In this document: one piece after another, positions 29,698 through 38,849 of the stretch
Position numbering within the stretch: the stretch's first letter is position 1
How the letters are laid out: every line of letters starts with the position of its first letter
NCBI RefSeq assembly: GCF_001636055.1
Contig: NZ_CP011789.1
Location: 1,178,001 to 1,242,000, forward strand
Source of the DNA: Pseudomonas putida
GTDB taxonomy: Bacteria; Pseudomonadota; Gammaproteobacteria; Pseudomonadales; Pseudomonadaceae
Direction of reading: 5' to 3'
DNA length: 64,000 bases
The notes under the pieces: generated by a model
Told to the model about the DNA's origin: nothing
Databases searched by the model: none
The model's input: only the letters and a program-made list of their open reading frames with translations
Translations under genes and position numbers: made by a program

Positions 29698-30567
29698 CTA
29701 GACAGGGTCGGCGTGCACCATGACATCTGCGCGCGGATAACGCTCGCGGATCGCCTCCGATGCCTTTACGCACAGGGCATGGGCTTCATGCAGCGGCAGT
29801 ACGCCGGGCAGTTCCAGGTGCAACTGGACGAACCAATGGCTGCCTGACACCCGGGTACGCAGGTCGTGCACCCCCTTGACGCCGGGAATGGCCAGGGCCA
29901 GTTCCTGCATGCGTTCGCCAATGTCGGCGGGCAGCTCCTGGTCCATGAGGATCGAGGTACTCTCGCGGGCAATCTGCAGGGCGCTCCAGAGGATGTACAG
30001 CGCGATCCCCAGGCCGAACAGCGCATCCAGTTGTGGCCAACCAAAGCCGGCCAGCAGCAGGGCGAGCAGGATGCTGCCGTTGAGCAGCAGGTCGGAGCGG
30101 TAATGCAGCGAGTCGGCACGTACCGCAGTGGAGCCGGTGATGCGGATGACCTTGAGCTGGAATGCCAGCAGCGCCACGGTCAACACCAGCGACAGCAGCA
30201 TCACCGCAATGCCCGCGCCCGTGTCGCCCAGCGGCTGTGGGGTCTGCAGGCGCTCCACCGCCTGGAATCCGATCAATACCGCACTGACCGCAATGAACAA
30301 TGCCTGGGCCATACCGGCCAGGGCCTCGGCCTTGCCGTGGCCGAAGCGGTGATCGTCGTCGGCCGGGCGCAGGGCGTAATGCACTGCCAGCAGGTTGAGG
30401 AAGGAGGCGACGGCATCGAGCGCCGAATCGGTCAGGCCCGCGAGCAGGCTCACCGAGCCGCTCAGCCACCAGGCAATGGCCTTGGCCAGGACGAGAATGC
30501 TGGCTACCGTCAGCGAGGCACGGGTGGCCAGGCGCAGCAGGCGTTGATGTTCGGCGGTGGCAGTCAT
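29698..30567 (-). CDS. Cation diffusion facilitator (FieF-like)
   Basis: 289 residues from ATG 30567 (MTATAEHQRLLRLATRAS); the upstream extension lacks a signal and overlaps the next gene. Six membrane helices are predicted. The zinc/iron site residues sit in LLAGLTDSALDAVASF and HRFGHGKAEALAG, and the cytoplasmic C-terminal domain has VKGVHDLRTRVSGSHWFVQLHLELP. The D-x3-D and H-x3-D pattern is that of FieF/YiiP Zn/Fe exporters. Begins 25 bases after the stop of the lipoprotein gene. Confidence 0.9.
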   Translation of the reverse strand: MTATAEHQRLLRLATRASLTVASILVLAKAIAWWLSGSVSLLAGLTDSALDAVASFLNLLAVHYALRPADDDHRFGHGKAEALAGMAQALFIAVSAVLIGFQAVERLQTPQPLGDTGAGIAVMLLSLVLTVALLAFQLKVIRITGSTAVRADSLHYRSDLLLNGSILLALLLAGFGWPQLDALFGLGIALYILWSALQIARESTSILMDQELPADIGERMQELALAIPGVKGVHDLRTRVSGSHWFVQLHLELPGVLPLHEAHALCVKASEAIRERYPRADVMVHADPV

Positions 30568-30592
30568 GCGTGGCGTGTCATTCCGGTGTCGC

Positions 30593-31012
30593 TCAGGCGG
30601 CCGGGACCAGGCCGAAGGCGGCCAGCTGTTCAACGCTGCCACGGTGCTGGATCAGCCGCGGATCGTTCAGGGGCAGGCGCTGGCCCAGTTCGCTTTCGAG
30701 AATAGCCTGCAGCTTGAGGTTGTCGATCTTGCCATCGGCATCGACCGCAGGCTTGAGCTTGGCCGGGTCGACCTGGGCGGTCTTGCCGCCAGGGTAGTAG
30801 ATGGCGCCCGTGGCGAAGTCGACACCGAAGGCGATCAGGCCAGGGATGACATAGAAGAGGATGCCGATCGCGTCCATGACGGCGACTACCGGATCGATCT
30901 TGCCTTCGATCTGGCCGCGACGGTCGGGATAGAGGATGGTGCCGCAGGCCGTCAGCTGGGTCAGCAGGGCGGCGATGAGGGCGCCACCGATGACGCGGGA
31001 ATGGATGCGCAT
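30593..31012 (-). CDS. Small lipoprotein, YceK/YidQ-like
   Basis: 139 residues with lipobox LTAC (Cys23) after a short signal, then GTILYPDRRGQIEGKIDPVV, a hydrophobic segment (ILFYVIPGLIAFGVDFATGAIYYP) and a soluble C-terminal part. The YPDRRGQ...GIDFATGAIYYP pattern recalls YceK/YidQ-type lipoproteins of unknown role. Divergent from hrpB, upstream of the cation exporter. Confidence 0.75.
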   Translation of the reverse strand: MRIHSRVIGGALIAALLTQLTACGTILYPDRRGQIEGKIDPVVAVMDAIGILFYVIPGLIAFGVDFATGAIYYPGGKTAQVDPAKLKPAVDADGKIDNLKLQAILESELGQRLPLNDPRLIQHRGSVEQLAAFGLVPAA

Positions 31013-31131
31013 GTGAATCTCCGGAAAGGTGACTGCAGGAGGTCGGGCAAAAACGTCCGCACCTGATGCTCAGACCATGACGAAGCGGTCTCGGTTCGCC
31101 GTTATACTCGCTCGCCAGCTTGAGGACCACC

Positions 31132-33666
31132 ATGAATTCTTTACCGATCGATGCTGTCTTGCCCGCCCTGCGTCAGGCCCTGGCCGAACGCCACGAAGCC
31201 GTGCTCGAGGCGCCGCCTGGCGCGGGCAAGACGACCCGTGTGCCCCTGGCGCTGCTCGACGAGCCATGGCTGGCCGGACAGCGTATCGTCATGCTCGAGC
31301 CGCGTCGTCTCGCGGCTCGCGCTGCCGCCGAGCGCATGGCCAGCGAGCTGGGGGAAAAGGTCGGTGAGACGGTCGGCTATCGCATCCGGCTGGACAGCAA
31401 GGTCGGGCCGGATACCCGCATCGAAGTGGTTACCGAAGGCATTCTCACCCGCCGCCTGCAGGCCGATCCGGCGTTGGAGGGCGTGGGGCTGGTGATATTC
31501 GATGAATTCCACCTGAGAAACCTCGATGCTGACCTTGCCTTGGCGCTCACGCTCAATGGTCGTGAACTGTTCCGGGACGATACGGCGCTCAAAGTGCTGC
31601 TCATGTCGGCGACCCTCGAAGGAGAAAGGCTGTCGCGCCTCCTGAATGACGCTCCAATCATCACCAGCGAGGGGCGGATGTTCCCGGTCACGACGATCTG
31701 GGGCAAGCCGCAGCAAGCCGGCGAGTACATCGAGCCGCGAGTGATCAGCACCTGTCTCGATGCGTTGGCCGAGCAGTCGGGAAGCCTGCTGGTGTTCCTG
31801 CCGGGCCAGGCTGAAATCCGTCGCGTCCTGGCAGGGCTTCAGGACAGCCTCGATGCCTCCCCATCCCTGAAGCGCAATACGTTGCTTTGCCCGTTGCATG
31901 GAGAGCTCGACCTGAACCAGCAACGGGCCGCGATCGACCCTGCGCCACCGGGGATGCGCAAAGTGGTGCTGGCCACCAACATTGCCGAGACCAGCGTCAC
32001 CATCGATGGCGTGCGGGTGGTCATCGATGCCGGGCTTGAGCGTGTTCCGCGCTTCGATCCACGCAGCGGCATGACTCGTCTGGATACCCAGCGGATCTCC
32101 AGGGCCAGCGCTACCCAGCGGGCAGGGCGTGCCGGGCGGCTGGAGCCCGGCGTTTGCTATCGCTTGTGGTCCGAAGCGCAGCACGATCAGATGGCAGGCT
32201 TCGCCACCGCCGAAATCCAGCAGGCGGACCTGACCGGGCTGGCGCTGCAGTTGACCAAGTGGGGTGTCCAGCCGAATGAGCTGGCGTGGCTCGATGCACC
32301 CCCTGCGGCTGCATACGCACAGGCCAACGACTTGCTGCGCCGCCTTGGCGCGCTCCAGCCGGATGGGCAACTGACCCGGCACGGTCAGGCGATGGCCGAG
32401 CTGCCGAGCCATCCTCGAATCGCCCATCTTCTGCTGCGAGGTCACGAGTTGGGGCTGGCCGAAACCGCGTGCACTATCGCGGCCTTGCTGGGAGAGCGGG
32501 ATATACAGCGTGGCGCGGGCGCTGACCTGCACAGTCGGCTGGCCATTCTCAGCGGTGAGCAACGTGCCCAGCGCGGTGAGCAGGGGGGCGCCCAGCGCGC
32601 CAGGCAACTTTCCAGGCAGTATCGATCCTACCTGCGCGGCCCTGTGTCGCAAGCCGTCGCCGATCCTCATCATCCACGTTGGGTGGGCTGCCTGCTCGCG
32701 CTGGCTTATCCCGACCGTGTCGCCCAGCAGCGCCGTGATGGCGGGGCCGAATATCGTCTGGCCAATGGCCGGGCAGCGATGTTCACCGAGCCGGACGCCT
32801 TGATGAAGCACACCTGGCTGGCCATCGCGGACCTGGGCAGCCGACAGGGCCAGCGGGAGGAGCGGATCTACCTGGCCGCCGACCTCGACGCGGCGCTGTT
32901 CGACACCGTGCTGAAGGAGCAGGTCCGTACGGTGGATGAGCTCGACTGGGATGAGCGAGAGGGCGCCCTGCGCGCCGAACGACAAACCAAGGTTGGCGAG
33001 CTCGTGCTGTCGCGCACGCCCCTGGCCTCTCTGAGCGATGAGGCGCGCGTGCAGGCGCTGCTCGACTATGTTCGACGCAAAGGCCTGGAGCTTCTGCCCT
33101 GGACGCCTGACCTTCGTCAGTGGCAGGCACGTGTGGAGCTGTTGCGGGTACTGGATGAGGAAGCGGGTGTCGTCGGCCAATGGCCCGACCTGCGGGATGA
33201 GACGTTGCTGCAATCATTGGATGAATGGTTGGGGCCCTATGTCGGCAAAGTCGCCCGGCTCAGCCATTTCGCCCTGCTCGATCTGTCTTCGATCCTGCGC
33301 AATCTCCTGCCCTGGCCGCTGCCGCAGCAACTGGATGCCCAGGCACCCCAGACGATGGCGGTACCCTCGGGATCCAGTATTCGTATCGACTACAGCGAGC
33401 GCCCACCCGTGCTTGCCGTTCGACTTCAGGAGTTGTTCGGGCAGGCCGACACGCCACGCATTGCCAACGGCAGGCAGGTGCTCAAGCTGCACCTGCTGTC
33501 CCCAGCCCGGCGCCCGGTCCAGGTGACCCAGGACCTGGCGAACTTCTGGCGCTCGACCTACCTCGAGGTGAAGAAGGATCTGAAGGGCAGGTACCCCAAG
33601 CATTTCTGGCCAGATGACCCGTTGGTCGCGCAAGCCACTGCCCGCGCCAAACCAAGGGGTACTTGA
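31132..33666 (+). CDS. hrpB: ATP-dependent helicase HrpB
   Basis: 844 residues from ATG 31132 (GAGGACCACC before it). DEAH/DExH helicase motifs: Walker A GAGKTTR, DEFH in IFDEFHLRN, SATLEG, TNIAETSVTIDGV and QRAGRAGR, followed by HA2 and the HrpB C-terminal domain with FWRSTYLEVKKDLKGRYPKHFWPDD. Distinct from HrpA by length. In pseudomonads HrpB-type helicases act on RNA; HrpB itself is dispensable and its targets are poorly known. A long hairpin follows the stop. Confidence 0.96.
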   Translation: MNSLPIDAVLPALRQALAERHEAVLEAPPGAGKTTRVPLALLDEPWLAGQRIVMLEPRRLAARAAAERMASELGEKVGETVGYRIRLDSKVGPDTRIEVVTEGILTRRLQADPALEGVGLVIFDEFHLRNLDADLALALTLNGRELFRDDTALKVLLMSATLEGERLSRLLNDAPIITSEGRMFPVTTIWGKPQQAGEYIEPRVISTCLDALAEQSGSLLVFLPGQAEIRRVLAGLQDSLDASPSLKRNTLLCPLHGELDLNQQRAAIDPAPPGMRKVVLATNIAETSVTIDGVRVVIDAGLERVPRFDPRSGMTRLDTQRISRASATQRAGRAGRLEPGVCYRLWSEAQHDQMAGFATAEIQQADLTGLALQLTKWGVQPNELAWLDAPPAAAYAQANDLLRRLGALQPDGQLTRHGQAMAELPSHPRIAHLLLRGHELGLAETACTIAALLGERDIQRGAGADLHSRLAILSGEQRAQRGEQGGAQRARQLSRQYRSYLRGPVSQAVADPHHPRWVGCLLALAYPDRVAQQRRDGGAEYRLANGRAAMFTEPDALMKHTWLAIADLGSRQGQREERIYLAADLDAALFDTVLKEQVRTVDELDWDEREGALRAERQTKVGELVLSRTPLASLSDEARVQALLDYVRRKGLELLPWTPDLRQWQARVELLRVLDEEAGVVGQWPDLRDETLLQSLDEWLGPYVGKVARLSHFALLDLSSILRNLLPWPLPQQLDAQAPQTMAVPSGSSIRIDYSERPPVLAVRLQELFGQADTPRIANGRQVLKLHLLSPARRPVQVTQDLANFWRSTYLEVKKDLKGRYPKHFWPDDPLVAQATARAKPRGT

Positions 33667-33691
33667 GTTAGGCGATGATGCCTTGAGGCGA

Positions 33692-33733
33692 GTCGAGGGC
33701 GTGTCCGGAACGGATACACACCCTCGACTTTGT
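33692..33733 (+). terminator. Terminator after hrpB
   Basis: GTCGAGGG...GTGTCCG pairs with CGGATACAC...CCCTCGAC in a stem of about 16 bp with small mismatches, then TTTGT. It begins 26 bases after the hrpB stop. Confidence 0.7.
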
Positions 33734-33794
33734 AGTTGCTTCACCGATAGCAGCAGCGAAAGCGTTCCTGCAAGGGCGAAGCATGTCGCGCAGG

Positions 33795-34568
33795 TCACTG
33801 ACTGCTGGCAACCTTGTCCACCGCTTGCAGGATCACATTGGCCACTTCGGCCGGCTGCGACTGCTGCGGCACATGGCTGGTCTGCAGTTGGGTGGTCTGT
33901 GCTCCCAGCTTCTTGGCGAAGGCGCGTTGCAGGCCTGGGTCGATCATGCGGTCCTGACCTGCAACCACGTACCAGGACGGTTTGCTGCTCCAGGCAGCAG
34001 CGCTGGTGCGGTCCTCGAAGGCCGAGGCGCGGATCGGGCCCTGGGTGGCGGTCATGATGTCGGTCTGGGCCTTGGGCAGGTCCTGGGCGAAATCGGTGGC
34101 CATGCCTTGAGGCGTCAGGTACAGGTAGCCGTTGCTGTCGGCCGCGATCTGGCTGATGCCGGGTGGGGTCGGGTAGCCCTGGCCCAGGTCCTTGCTGGCC
34201 TGGCCGGCATCGGGTGCGAATGCCGCGACATAGACCAGCCCGCGGACGTGGGCGTCGGTACCTGCCTGGCTGATCACCGTGCCGCCCCAGGAGTGGCCGA
34301 CCAGGACCACGTCCCCTTGCTGGTTGTTCAGCACGCGCCGGGTCGCGGCGACGTCCTCGGCCAGTGAGGTCAGCGGGTTCTGCACCACCGTGACCTTGAT
34401 GCCCTGGGCCTGCAGCAGCGGCACGACCTTGGCCCAGTCCGAGCCGTCGGCGAAGGCACCGTGGACGATGACGACCGACGGTTTGGCGGTGTCGGCGAAG
34501 CTGCTGCCGAGGGTGAAGATCGAGGCAGTCATTGCTATTGCGGTGGCAAGCGTTTTGAATCGGAACAT
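33795..34568 (-). CDS. Secreted alpha/beta hydrolase
   Basis: 257 residues with a signal peptide (MFRFKTLATAIAMTASIFTL, cleavage near SFA). The alpha/beta-hydrolase features are VVIVHGAFADGSDW (oxyanion region), nucleophile Ser in VGHSWGG, and a late His in QTSHVPQQS. The FADGSDW / GHSWGG pattern matches the salicylate-esterase/HNL-like group often seen near regulators in Pseudomonas. Periplasmic esterase-type activity is likely; substrate unknown. Divergent from the HD/LuxR regulator. Confidence 0.85.
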   Translation of the reverse strand: MFRFKTLATAIAMTASIFTLGSSFADTAKPSVVIVHGAFADGSDWAKVVPLLQAQGIKVTVVQNPLTSLAEDVAATRRVLNNQQGDVVLVGHSWGGTVISQAGTDAHVRGLVYVAAFAPDAGQASKDLGQGYPTPPGISQIAADSNGYLYLTPQGMATDFAQDLPKAQTDIMTATQGPIRASAFEDRTSAAAWSSKPSWYVVAGQDRMIDPGLQRAFAKKLGAQTTQLQTSHVPQQSQPAEVANVILQAVDKVASSQ

Positions 34569-34671
34569 GGCGCGGTCTCCTGTGAGTGATGGCTGTATTC
34601 TCGGCAGGCTGTGCCTTCACGGGTATCGGTCGAATGACCGAGCCTCCAACTCACTGAACTGTGGACCGCTC

Positions 34672-36108
34672 ATGCCTGTTGCCGACTACATCCCCCTGGA
34701 AGACGCCATCCTCGCCTTGTCGATGGTGGGTGACCTGAGCATGGGCCAGCCTATCGATCAGTCGCGCCGCACGGCGCAGCTGGCGCGCAGGCTCGCGCAC
34801 GCCTGTATGGGCGAGGGCGACCACCTGCAGGTGGCCGCTGATGTCGCACGGTTGCGCTGGTCGGGGTGCACTGCCAATGCCGAAGATTTCACCCGCCTGC
34901 TCGGGGACGACGTGGGTGGCCGTCAAGCCATGCTCGCGCAGACCCTCGACGCCGCCGGGCAGCGGGCGATGCTGCAGACCGGGCCGCTGGCGCGCGTGCA
35001 CTGCGAGGTGGCTGGTGAGGTTGCAGTTGCTCTTGGACTGGGCGCGCCAGTGGAGCAGGGGCTGCGGCACGTGTTCGAGCACTTCGACGGTAGCGGTCGC
35101 CCATCCGGCCTGCGTCATCCACAGGTGCCTGAGGTGGTGTATCAGGTGGTGCTGGCAGGTGACCTGGAGATCCTTTCGCGAGCGCGGGGTCTTGAGGCTG
35201 CGCTGGCCTGGATCGAGGGGCAGGCCGATCAACGCTACCCGCGCAGCCTGGTGAGGGAGCTGCAGTGTCAGGCGGCCGACTGGTTGCATGACTTGCAGGA
35301 GGCTGAACAAGCGACGACCTCGAATACAGCTTGCTCCGATGTGCCTTTGACCCTGGTTGCCGATGTCATCGACCTCAAGTTGACCTGGCTTGCGGGCTAT
35401 TCGCGTGGTGTGGCTGCGCTGGTGCATGACGCCGCCGGGCTGATGGGCATGCCGGAGGCGCTGCAGGGCGTGCTAAGACAGGCGGCGCTGGTGCATGGCA
35501 TCGGCCGCGCCGCGGTGCCGAACCGGGTATGGAACCTGCCGGGTGCATTGCTTGAGGGCGACCGCGAGCAGATTCGCCTGGTGCCCTACTGGACTCAGCG
35601 CGCTTGCGCGCAGATACCGGCATTGCAGCGTGCGGGCAAGCTTGCAGCACACGCCTACGAGCGTCTCGATGGCAGTGGTTATTTTCGTGGCGTGGAGGGT
35701 GATGCCCTGGCGCCGGAGCAGCGCTTGCTGGCCGTGGCGCTCGCCTGGCAGGCGCTGCGGGCCGAGCGCCCATGGCGAGCGGCGCTTGGCCAGCAGGAGG
35801 CCGAGCAGTTGCTCAGGCTGGAGGCGCAACAGGGGCGCTTCGACCTGCAGTGTTGTGAAGCCGTGTTCGCTGCCGCGCGCGGGGAGCGCAAGCTGCCGGC
35901 AGCCAAAGGGGGCGGTGGACTGTTGAGTGAACGCGAAAGCGAGGTGCTGCGTCAGATCAGCCTGGGTCACAGCAACAAGGAAGTCGCGCGGTTGCTGGGC
36001 ATCAGTCCCAGTACCGTGCGCACCCATGTCGAGAGCACCTTCCGCAAGCTCGAATGCACCACGCGCGCTGCAGCAACGCTCAAGGCACTGACCCTCGGGT
36101 TGCTGTGA
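34672..36108 (+). CDS. LuxR-type regulator with degenerate HD-GYP-like domains
   Basis: 478 residues from ATG 34672 (MPVADYIPLEDAILALSMVG). Two HD-GYP-like halves can be seen: one ending HVFEHFDGSGRPSGL (about residue 145) and one with VHGIGRAAVPNRVWNLPGAL and AYERLDGSGYFRGV (about 265-345). The second should carry a metal-binding HD, but reads H-G, and other expected His ligands are replaced. A C-terminal LuxR helix-turn-helix closes the protein (LSERESEVLRQISLGHSNKEVARLLGISPSTVRTH). Likely a one-component regulator in which the HD fold serves as a sensor, not a phosphohydrolase. Confidence 0.82.
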   Translation: MPVADYIPLEDAILALSMVGDLSMGQPIDQSRRTAQLARRLAHACMGEGDHLQVAADVARLRWSGCTANAEDFTRLLGDDVGGRQAMLAQTLDAAGQRAMLQTGPLARVHCEVAGEVAVALGLGAPVEQGLRHVFEHFDGSGRPSGLRHPQVPEVVYQVVLAGDLEILSRARGLEAALAWIEGQADQRYPRSLVRELQCQAADWLHDLQEAEQATTSNTACSDVPLTLVADVIDLKLTWLAGYSRGVAALVHDAAGLMGMPEALQGVLRQAALVHGIGRAAVPNRVWNLPGALLEGDREQIRLVPYWTQRACAQIPALQRAGKLAAHAYERLDGSGYFRGVEGDALAPEQRLLAVALAWQALRAERPWRAALGQQEAEQLLRLEAQQGRFDLQCCEAVFAAARGERKLPAAKGGGGLLSERESEVLRQISLGHSNKEVARLLGISPSTVRTHVESTFRKLECTTRAAATLKALTLGLL

Positions 36109-36118
36109 GCGCTGGGGT

Positions 36119-36610
36119 TCAGGTTGTGGGAACCACGAGGAACTCGGCGTCGTTCCCTTCGTAGGTGTTCAGGAAGTGGTAGGTGAAGTTATCGAAATGA
36201 GGGTCGTCCTGCCAGGTCTTCACGCCATGCCCTTCGTGATCACGCAAGCGGCAGACCCAGCCATTGGGCGCGTGCCGCAACGGTTCGAGTTTCCAGTAGT
36301 CGGTCACCTCGCTGACCTGATAGAGCCCGAGATAGCCGCCGACGCTTCGCCCAAGCCTGCTGAATCCGCTCGACCTGCTGATCATGTAGTGCAGGCGGTC
36401 TTCGGTCTTGGAGTGAAACTCGAAGTCCAGAATCAGAGAAGGTTGGTCACCTCCCGCCTGCAGCCAGTCGTCCCCCGGAACTACGCCCCAGGTGAATTTA
36501 TCCGTCGTTTTGCTCCGCCTGATCGGGACGAGCACGTCCCCCTTCATCCAGTAGATCGTGGCTTTGAAGTCACGCTGTAGCTCAGTTGCGGAATCTGTTG
36601 TCATACCCAT
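36119..36610 (-). CDS. Hypothetical protein, 163 aa
   Basis: Start placed at ATG 36610 (MGMTTDSATELQRDF) because AGGAG lies 9 bases upstream; a longer frame to 36718 exists. The product is soluble, beta-rich and aromatic: KATIYWMKGDVLVPIRR, WGVVPGDDWLQAGG, LGLYQVSEVTDYWKLEPL and DDPHFDNFTYHFLNTYEG. No signal peptide, no membrane helix, no known motif seen. Fewer GC-rich third positions than its neighbours suggest a recent arrival. Convergent with the LuxR-type gene by 10 bases. Confidence 0.7.
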   Translation of the reverse strand: MGMTTDSATELQRDFKATIYWMKGDVLVPIRRSKTTDKFTWGVVPGDDWLQAGGDQPSLILDFEFHSKTEDRLHYMISRSSGFSRLGRSVGGYLGLYQVSEVTDYWKLEPLRHAPNGWVCRLRDHEGHGVKTWQDDPHFDNFTYHFLNTYEGNDAEFLVVPTT

Positions 36611-36730
36611 TGCATGCAGCTCCTGAGGGTGGCCCGCGACTGTCGGGCGTCGTTCAGGAGTGTCGATGCAATACGTTGGGCAGGGCACCGCGAACGCTTT
36701 CCAGAGCGTTGCCGTCATCCCGTACAGCTT

Positions 36731-37399
36731 TCAGTTTCCCGCAGCGGCGCCGGCCTCGCTCTCCAACAGCATGAACAAGCGGTACAGCACCACACTGCTG
36801 AACAACTGCAGGAAGCCACTGAGGCTGTCCAGCACCAGTTGCGCGCCTGGCTGCGGCTCTGGGAAGGCCATCAGCAGCAGGCCATCGAGCAGCCATAGCG
36901 GTGCGAGCACCGACAGCACGCAGATCAGGATGCGCATGAAGTGCCCGGTGGTCATGCGTGCGCTCTCGCGCATCGACTGCATGACGGGAAGGCCGCGCAG
37001 GACCAGCAGGTACTCGGCGAACACCAGCTTGATCATGATCCATACGCCCGGGAAGATGAACAGCGCCAGGCCCGCCATGATCAGCAGCGAGCTGATCAGG
37101 ATCAGCAGGGCCAGCGCCGGCCACAACTGCACGGCGCGAGCGAACAGGTTGCGCTTGCTGATCTGCTGGCCGTTGCTGCGGGTATCCAGGTAGAGGATCA
37201 GCGCGGCGCTGTACAGCGGGTAGAACAGCAGGCTGACAAGCATGCCGTAGGCCGGCGAGGCGTCGTCACCCAACTGGCGGTACAGCAATTGGCTGAACAG
37301 GGCTTCCAGCACCACCAGCGGCAGGCACAACTGCAGGATGCTGGTGAAGTGACGGCGGAAGAAGTAGAGGGAGTCGCGCAGGATCGTCAGCGGGTTCAT
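36731..37399 (-). CDS. yciC: YciC family membrane protein
   Basis: 222 residues from ATG 37399 (MNPLTILRDSLYFFRRHFTS); the frame extends upstream but without a sensible start. About six membrane helices, with the pattern ILQLCLPLVVLEALF, YPLYSAALILYL, IFPGVWIMIKLVFAEYLLVLRG and SMRESARMTTGHF typical of the YciC/UPF0259 family. Inner-membrane protein of unknown function. Confidence 0.85.
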   Translation of the reverse strand: MNPLTILRDSLYFFRRHFTSILQLCLPLVVLEALFSQLLYRQLGDDASPAYGMLVSLLFYPLYSAALILYLDTRSNGQQISKRNLFARAVQLWPALALLILISSLLIMAGLALFIFPGVWIMIKLVFAEYLLVLRGLPVMQSMRESARMTTGHFMRILICVLSVLAPLWLLDGLLLMAFPEPQPGAQLVLDSLSGFLQLFSSVVLYRLFMLLESEAGAAAGN

Positions 37400-37550
37400 C
37401 GGTCTATATCGCAGGAAAAAGCAGTGCGTCACTTTAGCCCAGGAGCGGGCGATGCTGAAAAAAGTTTCATCGGCCCTGTAATTGAATCCTGACCAGGCAC
37501 GCCCCATCTTTGACCTTGTCCGATGTTCCGCATGGCCCAAGAGGTAGCCC

Positions 37551-38288
37551 ATGAACACTGAAGAACAAACCCTGATCGACGGTCTGTTCGGCCGCATCAA
37601 GCAGGCCGAGGATCCACAGCAGCCGCGCGATGCCCAGGCCCAGGCGCGGATCGAGGAGCACCTGCGCCAGCAGCCTGCGGCGCCTTACTACATGGCCCAG
37701 GCGATCCTGGTCCAAGAGGCGGCGATCAAGAAGCTCGACGAGCAGAACAAGCAACTCGAGGCCGAGCTCAGACAAGCCCGCGCCCAGGCCCAGCAAGAGG
37801 CGCCAAAGGCCAGTGGTGGCTTCCTGTCGAGCATCTTTGGCAGCAGTGCGCGTAGCCCGGAGCCTCAGCGTCCGGTCGCGACGCCCCCTGCCTCCGGCTC
37901 TGGTGGCTGGCGCGAGCCTGCGCCCCAGGCCTATGCCCCACAGCCCCAGGCGCAAGCGCAAGGTTTCGCTGCGGCTCCGGCGCGCAGTGGTGCGAGCAGC
38001 TTCCTCGGGGGCGCCATGCAGACCGCAGCGGGCGTGGCGGGTGGTGTACTGCTGGCGCAAGGTATCAGCAGCTTGTTCAGCCATAACTCGCAACCCAACG
38101 AGGTGGTCGAGGTGATCCGTGAAGAGCCGGCGCCGGCCAGCGACAATGGCGGCTGGAATGATCAGGACAACCAGCGCCAGGTTGCTGACAACGACGGTTG
38201 GGGCAATGATCAGGGCGGCTTCGTGGACAGCGACTACGACAGCGGCGGCGGTGGTTTCTTCTCGGACGATGACGACACCTTCGTCTGA
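37551..38288 (+). CDS. DUF2076 domain protein
   Basis: 245 residues. The N-terminal MNTEEQTLIDGLFGRIKQAE and the helical segment YYMAQAILVQEAAIKKLDEQ define DUF2076, followed by a coiled coil rich in Gln/Ala, a Pro/Gln/Ala-rich linker, a Gly/Ala segment (FLGGAMQTAAGVAGGVLLAQ) and a very acidic C-terminus rich in Asp/Asn/Gly. The low-complexity tail suggests a surface or periplasmic role, but no Sec signal is visible. A hairpin follows. Confidence 0.85.
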   Translation: MNTEEQTLIDGLFGRIKQAEDPQQPRDAQAQARIEEHLRQQPAAPYYMAQAILVQEAAIKKLDEQNKQLEAELRQARAQAQQEAPKASGGFLSSIFGSSARSPEPQRPVATPPASGSGGWREPAPQAYAPQPQAQAQGFAAAPARSGASSFLGGAMQTAAGVAGGVLLAQGISSLFSHNSQPNEVVEVIREEPAPASDNGGWNDQDNQRQVADNDGWGNDQGGFVDSDYDSGGGGFFSDDDDTFV

Positions 38289-38316
38289 CGCGTCTGGCAT
38301 AATCGCGGGATTCCCG

Positions 38317-38336
38317 GGGGCGCACTGCGCCCCTTT
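38317..38336 (+). terminator. Terminator-like hairpin after the DUF2076 gene
   Basis: GGGGCGC-ACT-GCGCCCC (38317-38333) followed by TTT, 28 bases after the stop codon. The short U-run makes it moderate. Confidence 0.5.
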
Positions 38337-38359
38337 CGCCTTTATCCCGGGGCCACCAG

Positions 38360-38839
38360 GTGAAAAAGATCGCGCTGTTCGCGGATGTGCAGAACCTCTA
38401 CTACACCGTGCGCCAGGCCCATGGTTGTCACTTCAATTACAGTGCCCTCTGGTCCCAGGTCAGCCGCGATGGCGCCATCGTCGAGGCCGTGGCCTATGCC
38501 ATCGACCGGGGTGACAGCAAGCAGCAGCAATTTCAGCAGATCCTGCGCAACCTCGGTTTCGAGGTGCGCCTCAAACCCTACATCCAGCGCAGCGACGGCT
38601 CGGCCAAGGGAGATTGGGATGTGGGCATCACCCTGGACGTGTATGAGGCCGCCAGCCGGGTCGATCAGGTCGTACTGGCCTCCGGCGATGGCGACTTCGA
38701 CCAGTTGCTCGAGCGGGTGATGCTGCGCCATGGCGTCGAGACGGTGGTCTACGGCGCACCAGGGCTCACGGCGTTGTCGTTGATTCGCGCAGCCACGCGC
38801 TATGTACCGATCGAGGGTGATTTGCTGCTGCGTCACTGA
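38360..38839 (+). CDS. NYN-domain protein (LabA/DUF88 family)
   Basis: 159 residues with a GTG start. KKIALFADVQNLYY, GDWDVGITLDVYEAA and VVLASGDGDFDQLLERV give the Asp cluster of the NYN/PIN-like nuclease fold, and TVVYGAPGLTALSLIRAATR ends the domain. LabA/DUF88 proteins are predicted metal-dependent RNA nucleases or nucleotide binders. All visible acidic positions are intact, so it may be active; target unknown. Confidence 0.88.
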   Translation: MKKIALFADVQNLYYTVRQAHGCHFNYSALWSQVSRDGAIVEAVAYAIDRGDSKQQQFQQILRNLGFEVRLKPYIQRSDGSAKGDWDVGITLDVYEAASRVDQVVLASGDGDFDQLLERVMLRHGVETVVYGAPGLTALSLIRAATRYVPIEGDLLLRH

Positions 38840-38849
38840 GCGGGCGCAC

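Noticed and set aside
31141..33213. 690-codon open frame on the minus strand
   Set aside because: Antisense to hrpB, which has a full set of helicase motifs.
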